Source: JACVRW01 sp036519295 (GTDB taxonomy: Bacteria > Actinomycetota > Thermoleophilia > Solirubrobacterales > Thermoleophilaceae). From it: a stretch of DNA of 36,138 nucleotides. Positions 23,587 through 31,352 of this stretch are shown here, one piece after another. Positions within the stretch are counted from its first letter, which is position 1, and each line of letters begins with the position of its first letter. The notes beneath the pieces were generated by a model. That model had not been told where the DNA came from, made no database searches, and worked only from the letters and a program-made list of their open reading frames with translations. The translations under genes were made by a program, and so were the position numbers. Where the stretch lies: NCBI GenBank assembly GCA_036519295.1, contig DATDLN010000207.1, forward strand, positions 1 through 36,138. The letters run 5' to 3'.

Positions 23587-23603
23587 GGAGCCAACTCGGC
23601 TCC
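23587..23603 (+). other. Hairpin in the 5' leader of the first hydrolase-like gene
   Basis: GGAGCC, loop AACTC, GGCTCC form a perfect 6-bp stem 10 bases before the ATG at 23614. No clear ribosome binding site separates it from the start. It might affect initiation or mark the end of an untranslated leader. Confidence 0.35.
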
Positions 23604-23613
23604 AACCACCTTC

Positions 23614-25065
23614 ATGAGACGACGCTCGACGTTCGCCCTGCTGTGCGCCGCGGTCGCGGCGGTCGGCCTAGCCGCGCCGTCCGCACACGCGAACAGCCGA
23701 CAGCTGACCGTCATGCAGGACGACGACCTGCTGCTCCGTTTCGACAGCGCCACCCGGGCGCGGACGCTCGACGAGATGCGCGAGCTCGGCGCCGATGTGG
23801 TCAAGGTCCAGGTGTACTGGAACGAGATCGCGCCGGAGGGCCGGCGAAAGCCCGCGGGCTTCGATGCGGCGGATCCCGCCGGCTATGCCTGGGGCATCTA
23901 CGACGAGATCGTCCAGGGGATCGTCGACCGGGGGATGCGCCCGTTCCTGGCGCTCGGCAATCGTGCCCCTGATTGGGCAACGCCCAAGCGCGGCCGGTAC
24001 CGGGGCACCTACCGTCCGAGCGCGCGAGAGTTCGGACTGTTCGCGCGAGCCGCGGGTGAGCGCTACTCCGGCTCGCTCGGCGGCCTGCCGCGAGTCGCCC
24101 TGTGGTCGATCTGGAACGAGCCCAACCTGTTCAGCTGGCTCGCGCCCCAGCGGGCAAAGAACGGCACGCCGGTCTCGCCCACCGTGTACCGGAAGCTCTA
24201 CCTGGCGGGACACCGCGGTCTACGCGCGACCGGTCACGGCGGCGACACGATCTTGCTCGGCGAGCTGATGCCGCTGGGGGCGGGCTCGCCCCGCAAGGTG
24301 CCGCCGCTCGAGTTCCTGCGCGAGATGGCGTGCCTCGACCGCAGCTTCCGGCCCTACCACGGGCGGGCAGCGCGGGTCCGCGATTGCGGCGACCTGGGAC
24401 GCATTCCGACCTCCGGCATCGCCCATCACCCGTACACGCCGGGCGGCGGCGTTCACGCCAGCGGCAAGCGCGACGAAGCGCCGATAGGCGCGCTGCGCGA
24501 TCTCACGCGGACGCTCGACGCAATCGCCCGCCGCGGGCGGCTGCCCCGCGGGCTGCCGGTGTGGATCACGGAGTTCGGCTATCAGACCAACCCGCCGGAC
24601 CCGTTCCAGTTCGCGATTCGCAGGGTTCCGGGGCTCATGGACGAAAGCGAATGGATCGCCTTCCGCAACCCTCGCGTACGCAGCTACTCGCAGTACACGA
24701 TCCGGGACGCCCCGCCGCGGAACAGCGGCAGCAGGTTCCTCGCGTACTCGTCCTTCCAGATGGGACTGCGTTTCGACGACGGCCGCAGGAAGCCCGGCGT
24801 GTACGACGCATTTCCGATGCCCGCCTTCGTCCGCCTGCTCGGAGAGAACTCGGTCGAGGTCTTCGGCGGATCGCGCGCGGGGAGCGGCCGTCGCGCCAAC
24901 ATCTCCGCCCGCGTCCCCGGCGGCAGCTACCGTTCCGTCGGCCTCGCACCTCTGAACGCGGCCGGTTACTTCCGCAGGGTCTTCCACGTCCGGCGGGCGG
25001 CGGACGTCAAGTACCGAATCTCGATCGGGGGACGCAGGCGAGACAAGTCGCCCGTAGCCCGCTGA
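23614..25065 (+). CDS. Secreted clan-A glycoside hydrolase-like protein (cluster member 1)
   Basis: The 483-residue protein has a Sec signal peptide (residues 1 to about 26, ending AHA-NS). A TIM-barrel-like domain follows, with VWN-type acid/base motif WSIWNEPN (Glu169) and nucleophile motif WITEFGYQ (Glu320). The 151-residue spacing fits GH5/GH39-type retaining hydrolases. After the barrel, about residues 400-480 form a probable beta domain (PAFVRLLGENSVEVFGG, ANISARVPGGSYRSVG). Four Cys may form disulfides. It is a clear paralogue of the protein at 27592-29046, including the C-terminal domain. The substrate is unknown, probably an extracellular glycan. Confidence 0.85.
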   Translation: MRRRSTFALLCAAVAAVGLAAPSAHANSRQLTVMQDDDLLLRFDSATRARTLDEMRELGADVVKVQVYWNEIAPEGRRKPAGFDAADPAGYAWGIYDEIVQGIVDRGMRPFLALGNRAPDWATPKRGRYRGTYRPSAREFGLFARAAGERYSGSLGGLPRVALWSIWNEPNLFSWLAPQRAKNGTPVSPTVYRKLYLAGHRGLRATGHGGDTILLGELMPLGAGSPRKVPPLEFLREMACLDRSFRPYHGRAARVRDCGDLGRIPTSGIAHHPYTPGGGVHASGKRDEAPIGALRDLTRTLDAIARRGRLPRGLPVWITEFGYQTNPPDPFQFAIRRVPGLMDESEWIAFRNPRVRSYSQYTIRDAPPRNSGSRFLAYSSFQMGLRFDDGRRKPGVYDAFPMPAFVRLLGENSVEVFGGSRAGSGRRANISARVPGGSYRSVGLAPLNAAGYFRRVFHVRRAADVKYRISIGGRRRDKSPVAR

Positions 25066-25088
25066 CGACCTGCACCCGAGGAACCCAG

Positions 25089-26306
25089 GTGAACACAACG
25101 CCCTTCCCGCGCTCGATCTCCCCACGTCCGCTCGCGGTACTTGCGGTGCTCGCGGGCGTCCTGTTCGCCTCCGCTGCGCTTCCGCGCGGCGCCGAGGCGG
25201 CCCGGAATCTCGAGATCGCCCTCCAGGACGACACCGTCTTCGTCGGAGAGCGCTACATCGACCGCAAGCAGGCCTTCCGCCACGCTCGGGCTCTGGGGGT
25301 GACCCGGCTGCGGGTGAACGCGAACTGGGCGTACTCGATGCCGAAGTCGCAGTGGAGGGCCCGCCGCAAGCCCCAGCAGGTGCTCTGGATCTTCCCCGGG
25401 CTGGATTCCCTGATCGACGCCGCGGCGGAGAACGGCATACGAGTGCACCTGTCGATCACCGGGCCGGCCCCGGTGTGGGCGTCCGGCAACCGCAAGGTCA
25501 GCGGGTGGCAGCCGAACACGCGCTACTTCGGTGAGTTCGCGTCCGCGCTGGCCGAGCATTTCAAGGGTCGGGTGGACCGCTACAGCATCTGGAACGAGCC
25601 GAACTGGCGCACGTGGCTGGGGCCGCTGAAGAACGGCCCGGGGCTTTACCGGAGCCTGTACCAGCGCGGCTATGCGGCGGTCAAGAAGGCCGACCCCGCT
25701 GCCAAGGTCCTGATTGGCGAGACCAGTCCCTACGCCCGCCCGGGCTTCTCCACGGCTCCGATCGCGTTCCTGCGCTCACTCGCCTGCGTGAACAGCCGCT
25801 GGAAGCGCGTGCGCCGCTGCCCGGTGCTCAAGGCCGACGGCTATGCCCACCACCCATACGACTTCCGGCACGCCCCGAACTACCGCTATCCCGGCGCCGA
25901 CAACGCGACGATAGGCAGCCTGTCGAATCTCACTCGCGCCATCGACCGCATCGCCCGTACCGGGGCCCTCCGCTTCAACGGCGGCGGGCGGATGCCCCTT
26001 TATCTCACGGAGTTCGGGTACCTCCAGGATGGCCACAGGTCGCTGCCGTCGAAGCAGCGGTCGCGCTACCTGGCACAGGCGTTCGGTATGGCGTTGAAGA
26101 ACGGGCGCGTCAGGAGCCAGCTTCATTACCTGCTCGTGTCGCCGCCGCGGAATGCGCCGGGGGCCTACTTCAACACCGGCCTGATGACGCGCAGGGGCGC
26201 GAAATACCCCCAGTACCGCGCGCTCCAACGCTGGTACCAGAGCAACCGCGGGCGCGTCAGGCGGCCGGGAGCGGCGATCAGCCTTCCGCCCGCCGGCTCG
26301 GGCTAG
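25089..26306 (+). CDS. Secreted clan-A glycoside hydrolase-like protein (cluster member 2)
   Basis: The 405-residue protein has a signal peptide of about 36 residues (AVLAVLAGVLFASAALPRGA then EA-A). The barrel has RYSIWNEPNW (acid/base Glu170) and LYLTEFGYL (nucleophile Glu308). It lacks the C-terminal beta domain of members 1 and 4. I start at GTG 25089, preceded by GAGGAAC; the frame is open far upstream, but that sequence is antisense-like shadow of member 1. It starts 23 bp after member 1 on the same strand and ends in a CTAG shared with the convergent member 3. Confidence 0.84.
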   Translation: MNTTPFPRSISPRPLAVLAVLAGVLFASAALPRGAEAARNLEIALQDDTVFVGERYIDRKQAFRHARALGVTRLRVNANWAYSMPKSQWRARRKPQQVLWIFPGLDSLIDAAAENGIRVHLSITGPAPVWASGNRKVSGWQPNTRYFGEFASALAEHFKGRVDRYSIWNEPNWRTWLGPLKNGPGLYRSLYQRGYAAVKKADPAAKVLIGETSPYARPGFSTAPIAFLRSLACVNSRWKRVRRCPVLKADGYAHHPYDFRHAPNYRYPGADNATIGSLSNLTRAIDRIARTGALRFNGGGRMPLYLTEFGYLQDGHRSLPSKQRSRYLAQAFGMALKNGRVRSQLHYLLVSPPRNAPGAYFNTGLMTRRGAKYPQYRALQRWYQSNRGRVRRPGAAISLPPAGSG

Positions 26307-27442
26307 CTGCAGGTTCCCGCGGCCGTCTTGTGGCAGCCCTCGGCGCGCCGCGCGCTCCGGGCGTAGGCGGTCAACGCGGGCCGGGGACTCAGCGAGGAGC
26401 CGTACTGGATCAAGCCCGCGTACTCGAACAGGTCGTCCTGGCCGTCGTAGGCCGAGGCCCACGTGTACCAGTAGATGCGAGCGAGGCGCAGGCGGCGGCG
26501 GTTGCGCTGACCGAGCCGGTACAGCTTGCGCAGCCGCGAAGCCATGCCGCGATCCGTCGTGTACCAGTTCTGCTGCCAGGAGAGCGGCGGCCGCGCGACG
26601 CGGCCCTTGCCCGCCGGGAACGTGGTCTCCGTCACCCAGATCGGCTTGCGCCCCTCGTGCTCGCGCCGAAGCACCCGGCGCACGAGGCGGGCCGCCGCGA
26701 TCACGAAGCCGGGCCGGGCCGTGAAGATGTTGATCCCCACTGCGTCGAAGCTGCCTCGCACGCCCGCGCGGTAGAGCGTGGTCAGGATCTTCCACGAGGC
26801 GTCGGCGAGGGCGGCGAGCACGATGGCTGCGCCCGGGTCGATGCTCTCGATCGCCCGCTTCGACTCGTGTAGGAGAGCAACGTACTCAGTGGCCCACGCC
26901 GTCGGGCCGTCACCGGGAACATGCCAGTAGTAATCGAGGTGCGGCTCATTCCAGATCTGCCATTCCCGCAGCGGCCGACGCGGCAGGTCCGGGCGTTCCG
27001 TCCAGAAGCTCCCCTGCGGTCCGTAGCGCTGCACGAGCGCCTGGAGATAGGCCGTGTAGTCCTCGATCCGGGCGGGAGGCGACGCTCGGCCGTCGCTCGG
27101 ATCGCGGGCCGCCCATCTGGGCGTGCCCACCACGATCGGCAGTAGCCGAATATTGCGAGCCGCCGCGAGGGCGACCACCTGGTCCGTGGCAGCGAAGCTC
27201 GGCGGCTGTCCGCCCTCGGGCTGTGCCTTGGCCCAGGAGAAAACCGTGCGCACCGACTCGACCCCGGAGCGGGCCATGAGGCTCCATTGCGCCGTCTGGT
27301 CGGCGTCGGGCGCGACGGCTGCGGCCCTGTCCCACATCACCCCGTAGAAGCCGAAAGGCACCCGACGGGGCGCGGCCTCGGCCGCGGGCGCGGCGGCGAG
27401 CAGCGCCGCTGCGATCGAAAGCAGGAGCAGGGGCCCGTTCAC
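26303..27442 (-). CDS. Secreted clan-A glycoside hydrolase-like protein (cluster member 3, opposite strand)
   Basis: The 379-residue protein starts with a hydrophobic leader (LLLLSIAAALLAAAPAAEAA) that lacks the usual basic residues. The barrel resembles GH39/GH5-type sequences: REWQIWNEPHLDYYWH (Glu166) and PIWVTETTFPAG (Glu272). After it, IYWYTWASAYDG and YAGLIQYG close the barrel. It is the most distant of the five, with H for N after NEP, and stands on the minus strand. GTG 27442 is the only start near the leader; no ribosome binding site is evident, so the true start is uncertain. Confidence 0.82.
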   Translation of the reverse strand: MNGPLLLLSIAAALLAAAPAAEAAPRRVPFGFYGVMWDRAAAVAPDADQTAQWSLMARSGVESVRTVFSWAKAQPEGGQPPSFAATDQVVALAAARNIRLLPIVVGTPRWAARDPSDGRASPPARIEDYTAYLQALVQRYGPQGSFWTERPDLPRRPLREWQIWNEPHLDYYWHVPGDGPTAWATEYVALLHESKRAIESIDPGAAIVLAALADASWKILTTLYRAGVRGSFDAVGINIFTARPGFVIAAARLVRRVLRREHEGRKPIWVTETTFPAGKGRVARPPLSWQQNWYTTDRGMASRLRKLYRLGQRNRRRLRLARIYWYTWASAYDGQDDLFEYAGLIQYGSSLSPRPALTAYARSARRAEGCHKTAAGTCS

Positions 27443-27591
27443 GGAATGAATGGATATGGGGACTTGTAAAACGATTCGGTAACCACCGCAACCGGGCGCT
27501 TCGGCCGTGTTAGAACCGGGCAGGGGTGTAGGCGTGCCACGGGGGGCACGGCCGCCCGCGGTGACGGCGCACCCGACCTCTCCTCGCAACG

Positions 27592-29046
27592 ATGCGCTTC
27601 AGACTGAGTTTTTCGATCCTTCTTGCCATGCTCGTGCCGGCGGCCCTGCCCGCGATGGCGGCGGCGAGCTGGAACCAGCACGCGCTGTTCCAGGATGACC
27701 ATAACCTGCTCGAGCGCGGAGACGCCGCACGAGAGCGGACGCTCGACGAGCTGAGAAGCCTCGGAGTGGACGTGATCAAGGCGCAGCTCAACTGGGCGGA
27801 TGTGGCGCCGCGGGGTCGCAACCGCCCCGCCGGCTTCGTAGCGGCGGATCCGGCCCAGTATCCGGGCTGGGCGCGCTACGACGCGCTGGTTCGCGACGCC
27901 CAGGCACGCGGCATGGGCGTGATGCTCGCGCTCAGCCCGCCCTATCCCGGCTGGGCGACGGCGCGCCGGGGCGACCGGGTTGGGGTCGACCGGCCGAGCC
28001 CGCGGGCCTTCGGCAGCTTCGCCGAGGCCGCCGGCCGCCACTTCCCGACCGTGGACATCTGGACGATCGGCAACGAACCGAACCATCCGGGCTTCCTGTA
28101 CCCCCAGGCGACCCGCAGGCGGGTGCCGTTCGCGCCGCACCGCTACCGCTCTCTCGTGCGTGAGGCGGTGTCGGGCCTAGGCCGCTCCGGCCACGCCGGC
28201 AACACGATCCTCTTCGGCGAGCTGCTTCCGATCGGCAAGTCGCGCTACTTCCGAAAGAACACGATCAAGCCGCTGCGCTTTCTCCGCGAGTTCTTCTGCC
28301 TCGACTCGAGCTGGCACCCCTTCCAGGGCCGCGCCGCAAGCCTCCGCGGCTGCCAGCGCTACAGGCCGATTACGGGCGTAACAGGCTTCGCCTATCACCC
28401 CTACACGCGTCCGAATGGGCCGCGAGGAAGGGAGCCGTCGAGCGACGACGCCACGATCCGCTCGTACGGGCGCATCGCCCGGGCGCTCGACATCGCGCGA
28501 AGCAAGGGCCGGATAGACGGTCCTCGGCTGCCGATCTGGAACACCGAGTTCGGCTTCCAATCGAACCCACCCGACCGATTCCAGACGAGACTGTCGCGCA
28601 TTCCCGCCTTCATGGCCGAGTCCGAGCTCTGGCTCTCGCTGCGGAACGATCGCGTGGCGAGCTTCTCGCAGTACACGTTGACCGACACGCCGGTCCGTCG
28701 CCGAGGGGACGTCTTCGGCACCTGGCAGGGTGGGCTGCGCTTCGACGACGGCCGTGCAAAGAAGGGGGTGTACGACGGATACCGGTTGCCGATCTTCGTG
28801 CGCCTGCTCGGCCCGGGTGCGGTCGAGGTGTGGGGGGCAGCCCGTCCGGGTGGCGCGGGGGGGGTCGTCCAGGTCCAGGAGCGTCGGGCGGGCGGCGAGT
28901 TCAGCGACCTCGGCGCCCCGCTCACCGTGGACAACGCGCAGGGCTACTTCAGCGCCCGCTTCGAGATCTCGAATGCTGCGCAGCGCCGCTACCGGTTCGT
29001 ATACGACGGCCAGAGCAGCCGCGCGGCCGAGGCGGCAACCCGGTAG
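27592..29046 (+). CDS. Secreted clan-A glycoside hydrolase-like protein (cluster member 4)
   Basis: The 484-residue protein has a signal peptide (residues 1 to about 24). It aligns along its full length with member 1: FQDDHNLLERGDAARERTLD, GVDVIKAQLNWADVAP, and the end domain PIFVRLLGPGAVEVWGA. The acid/base motif is IGNEPN (Glu162), with Gly where members 1-3 have Trp, and the nucleophile motif is WNTEFGFQ (Glu319). The start is ATG 27592; member 3 is divergent, 149 bp away. Member 5 follows in the same direction. Confidence 0.85.
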   Translation: MRFRLSFSILLAMLVPAALPAMAAASWNQHALFQDDHNLLERGDAARERTLDELRSLGVDVIKAQLNWADVAPRGRNRPAGFVAADPAQYPGWARYDALVRDAQARGMGVMLALSPPYPGWATARRGDRVGVDRPSPRAFGSFAEAAGRHFPTVDIWTIGNEPNHPGFLYPQATRRRVPFAPHRYRSLVREAVSGLGRSGHAGNTILFGELLPIGKSRYFRKNTIKPLRFLREFFCLDSSWHPFQGRAASLRGCQRYRPITGVTGFAYHPYTRPNGPRGREPSSDDATIRSYGRIARALDIARSKGRIDGPRLPIWNTEFGFQSNPPDRFQTRLSRIPAFMAESELWLSLRNDRVASFSQYTLTDTPVRRRGDVFGTWQGGLRFDDGRAKKGVYDGYRLPIFVRLLGPGAVEVWGAARPGGAGGVVQVQERRAGGEFSDLGAPLTVDNAQGYFSARFEISNAAQRRYRFVYDGQSSRAAEAATR

Positions 29047-29091
29047 TGGCGACCATCCAGTGAAGTGAACCCGATTACGCTCAGGAGGAAC

Positions 29092-30036
29092 ATGTCTCGC
29101 AAGCTCGCATGCCTCGCGTCCCTTGCGGTGCTGGCCGCGTGCGCTCTCACCGCCGGCTCCAGTCGGGCGGAAGCTGCCGTGCTCGTCGGGGTCTCCGACC
29201 AGAGCCCGGCGATGTTCACGCAGCCGCTCTTCAACCAGCTGAACGTGAAGCGCTCGCGCGTCTTCCCCGCCTGGAACGTCGCCCTAAAGCGTGGTCAGGC
29301 GGCAGCACTTGACAACTGGCTGGACGCCGCTCGCGCGGCCGGCGTGGAACCGCTGGTCTCGTTCAGTCAGTCGGTTGGCTCGAGATGCCCGCGGAGGCCG
29401 TGCAAGCTCCCGACCGTGAGCGAGTTCACGAAGGCCTTCAAGGCGTTCCGCAAGCGCTGGCGGTTCGTGAGGATCGTCAGCCCGTGGAACGAGGCCAACC
29501 ACCGCAGCCAGCCGACCTTCAAGAATCCGAAGCGCGCGGCGCAGTACTACAACGTCGTGCGCGAGCTCTGCCGCGGCTGCAAGATCGTCGCCGCCGACGT
29601 GATCGACGAGACGAACATGGAGCGCTGGCTCAGCGTATTCAGGCGGACCGCAATCAGGCCGAGGCTGTGGGGCCTCCACAACTACCGTGACACGAACCCG
29701 CGCAAGGGCCAGAAGTTCGGCGGTACCGCGCGCCTCGTCAGGGCGGTGAGGGGCGAGATCTGGCTGACCGAGACGGGCGGCCTGGCGCGGTTCGTGCTCC
29801 CCGGCGGCGGCACTCTCTTCCCGTTCAGCCTGAGCCGGCAGAACAAGGCCGTGAAGCGAATGTTCTCGCTCGCGAAGCGCTACCGCTCGCGGATCAAGCG
29901 GCTGTACATCTACAACTGGTTCGGCCAGACGAGGAGCAACCGCTTCGACGCGGGGCTGGTCAACGTGAACGGGACGGCTCGGCCCGCGTACAACACGGTG
30001 CGGAAGACGCTCCGCACGAGCACCTTCAACCCGTAG
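29092..30036 (+). CDS. Secreted clan-A glycoside hydrolase-like protein (cluster member 5, short form)
   Basis: The 314-residue protein has a signal peptide with LACLASLAVLAACALTAGSS; the Cys in LAAC might be a poor lipobox, but the following residues fit a normal signal. The short barrel has VSPWNEANH (Glu134) and IWLTETGGL (Glu227), only 93 residues apart against 106-157 in the others, and RLYIYNWFGQTR near the end. I start at ATG 29092, three bases after AGGAGGAAC's purine run; GTG 29065 is also open. The stop codon begins a long inverted repeat. Confidence 0.82.
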   Translation: MSRKLACLASLAVLAACALTAGSSRAEAAVLVGVSDQSPAMFTQPLFNQLNVKRSRVFPAWNVALKRGQAAALDNWLDAARAAGVEPLVSFSQSVGSRCPRRPCKLPTVSEFTKAFKAFRKRWRFVRIVSPWNEANHRSQPTFKNPKRAAQYYNVVRELCRGCKIVAADVIDETNMERWLSVFRRTAIRPRLWGLHNYRDTNPRKGQKFGGTARLVRAVRGEIWLTETGGLARFVLPGGGTLFPFSLSRQNKAVKRMFSLAKRYRSRIKRLYIYNWFGQTRSNRFDAGLVNVNGTARPAYNTVRKTLRTSTFNP

Positions 30037-30137
30037 TGGTCCCCACCGAAATTACGGTCGATGATCGGGCGAGCCAGCGGCGTGGCTGGCGCAGTGCTGG
30101 CCGTCCGAGCGCGAGCGTAATTGAGGTGGTGACCACT
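30035..30137. repeat. 103-bp element bounded by 22-bp imperfect inverted repeats
   Basis: The left arm (30035-30056) and the reverse complement of the right arm (30116-30137) agree at 19 of 22 positions, AGTGGTC-N-CCACC-N2-AATTACG. The 59 bases between include a smaller hairpin, GCCAGC/GCTGGC at 30073-30078 and 30085-30090. It overlaps the stop codon of the last hydrolase-like gene and ends 13 bases before thiE. It could be a miniature inverted-repeat element, a structured RNA, or a two-way terminator. I see no certain target-site duplication. Confidence 0.65.
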
Positions 30138-30150
30138 TAGTCGTAGTTCA

Positions 30151-30807
30151 TTGGATCGCCGCGAGCGGCTGCGCCGGGCCCGGCTCTACTTCGTCACCGA
30201 CATCCGGCCGGGTTTGGAGCAGCTGCTCACTGCGGCGGTCGCGGGCGGCGTGGACATGGTTCAGCTCCGCGACAAGTCCGCGAGCGACGCCGAGCTGCTC
30301 GCGGCGGCGGAGATCTTCCGGCGGGTGTGCGAACGAAGCGAGGCACTCTTCTGGCTGAACGACCGTGCGGACCTCGCGCTCGACTGCGGGGCCGACGGGA
30401 TCCACGTCGGGCAGGAGGACATGCCGCCGGCGGAGGTTCGGCGACTTCTTCCCGCCGACCGGCTCGTGGGGCTTTCGACGCACTCGCCGGCCCAGCTGGA
30501 CGCCGCCCTGGCCTCCTTCGAGGCGGACGAGCTCAGCGTCGGCCCGGTATGGGAGACCCCGACGAAGGAGGGGCGTCAGGGCGCGGGGCTCGAATACGTC
30601 CGCTACGCGGCATCGCACGCGGGCGACCGGCCCTGGTTCGCGATCGGCGGGATCGACCTCGGTAACGTCCGAGAGGTGATTGAAGCCGGCGCCTCGCGGA
30701 TCGTTGTGGTGCGCGCAATCCGGGACGCGCCGGATCCGGGAGCGGCTGCCGAGACTCTCCGCGCCGCGCTCGACGAGGCCTCCGGTGGCGCAGAAGGCAA
30801 GCCGTAA
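30151..30807 (+). CDS. thiE: Thiamine phosphate synthase ThiE
   Basis: The 218-residue cytoplasmic TIM-barrel enzyme joins the thiazole and pyrimidine units to make thiamine phosphate. Diagnostic stretches are VDMVQLRDKSASD, LFWLNDRADLALD, GADGIHVGQEDMP, VGLSTHSPAQL, LSVGPVWETPTKEG and WFAIGGIDLGNV. The TTG at 30151 has no convincing ribosome binding site. No THI-box riboswitch precedes it, unlike thiO. The final codons overlap the next gene by 23 bp. Confidence 0.95.
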   Translation: MDRRERLRRARLYFVTDIRPGLEQLLTAAVAGGVDMVQLRDKSASDAELLAAAEIFRRVCERSEALFWLNDRADLALDCGADGIHVGQEDMPPAEVRRLLPADRLVGLSTHSPAQLDAALASFEADELSVGPVWETPTKEGRQGAGLEYVRYAASHAGDRPWFAIGGIDLGNVREVIEAGASRIVVVRAIRDAPDPGAAAETLRAALDEASGGAEGKP

Positions 30808-31333
30808 GCGGCGCAAGGAGCGCCGTCGCGTGCCGCGGGCGCCGGTCGGTTCCGCGGAACCGGGCGGCTCTGCTCTCGAGCGCGGCTACGCGCGCGGCCG
30901 CGCCAAGGACGAGGCGGCGCGCGCCGCGCTCGAGCCGCTCCGCGCGGGCGAGCGTCCCACTGCCGTGACCGTTGGTGCGGTCGCTGCGGGCGTCTTCGCG
31001 CTCGCGAATCTGGTCGCCTTGGTCGCAGACTGGGACGCCGCGCCGGCGTCCGGTGACGACCGCGGCGCGGCCATCGCCGGAAGCCTGCTCGTCACGGGCC
31101 TGCTTTGCGTGGTCGCCTACGGCATGTGGAAGGCCCGCTACTGGGCCGTCCTCGGCATGCAGACACTGCTGGGGATCACGCTCATCATCTCGTCGCTCGC
31201 TCTCGTCACGGCGACGAGCGCCTGGGCCGCCGTGCTGCTCGTGGCGATCCTGTGCGCGGCCGGCGCGCTGTTCTGGTTTCTGGTGAAGGCGATGGCGCGG
31301 ATTCAGATGCCAGAGCGCCCCGGACGCCGGTAG
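30785..31333 (+). CDS. Four-helix membrane protein of unknown function
   Basis: The 182-residue protein starts at GTG 30785 inside the end of thiE. The first 55 residues are very basic (AQKASRKRRKERRRVPR) and probably cytoplasmic. Four hydrophobic helices follow: TVGAVAAGVFALANLVALVA, GSLLVTGLLCVVAYGMW, YWAVLGMQTLLGITLIISSL and WAAVLLVAILCAAGALFWFL. I do not recognise a catalytic motif. Its place between thiE and lpdA may be incidental. Confidence 0.8.
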   Translation: MAQKASRKRRKERRRVPRAPVGSAEPGGSALERGYARGRAKDEAARAALEPLRAGERPTAVTVGAVAAGVFALANLVALVADWDAAPASGDDRGAAIAGSLLVTGLLCVVAYGMWKARYWAVLGMQTLLGITLIISSLALVTATSAWAAVLLVAILCAAGALFWFLVKAMARIQMPERPGRR

Positions 31334-31352
31334 GTAGTCTCACGCCCCAGCC

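Noticed and set aside
24102..25088. Upstream extension of the second hydrolase-like gene
   Set aside because: It overlaps member 1 in another frame; a signal peptide follows GTG 25089, which has a ribosome binding site.
25613..26872. Plus-strand frame over members 2 and 3
   Set aside because: It is out of frame with member 2 and antisense to member 3.
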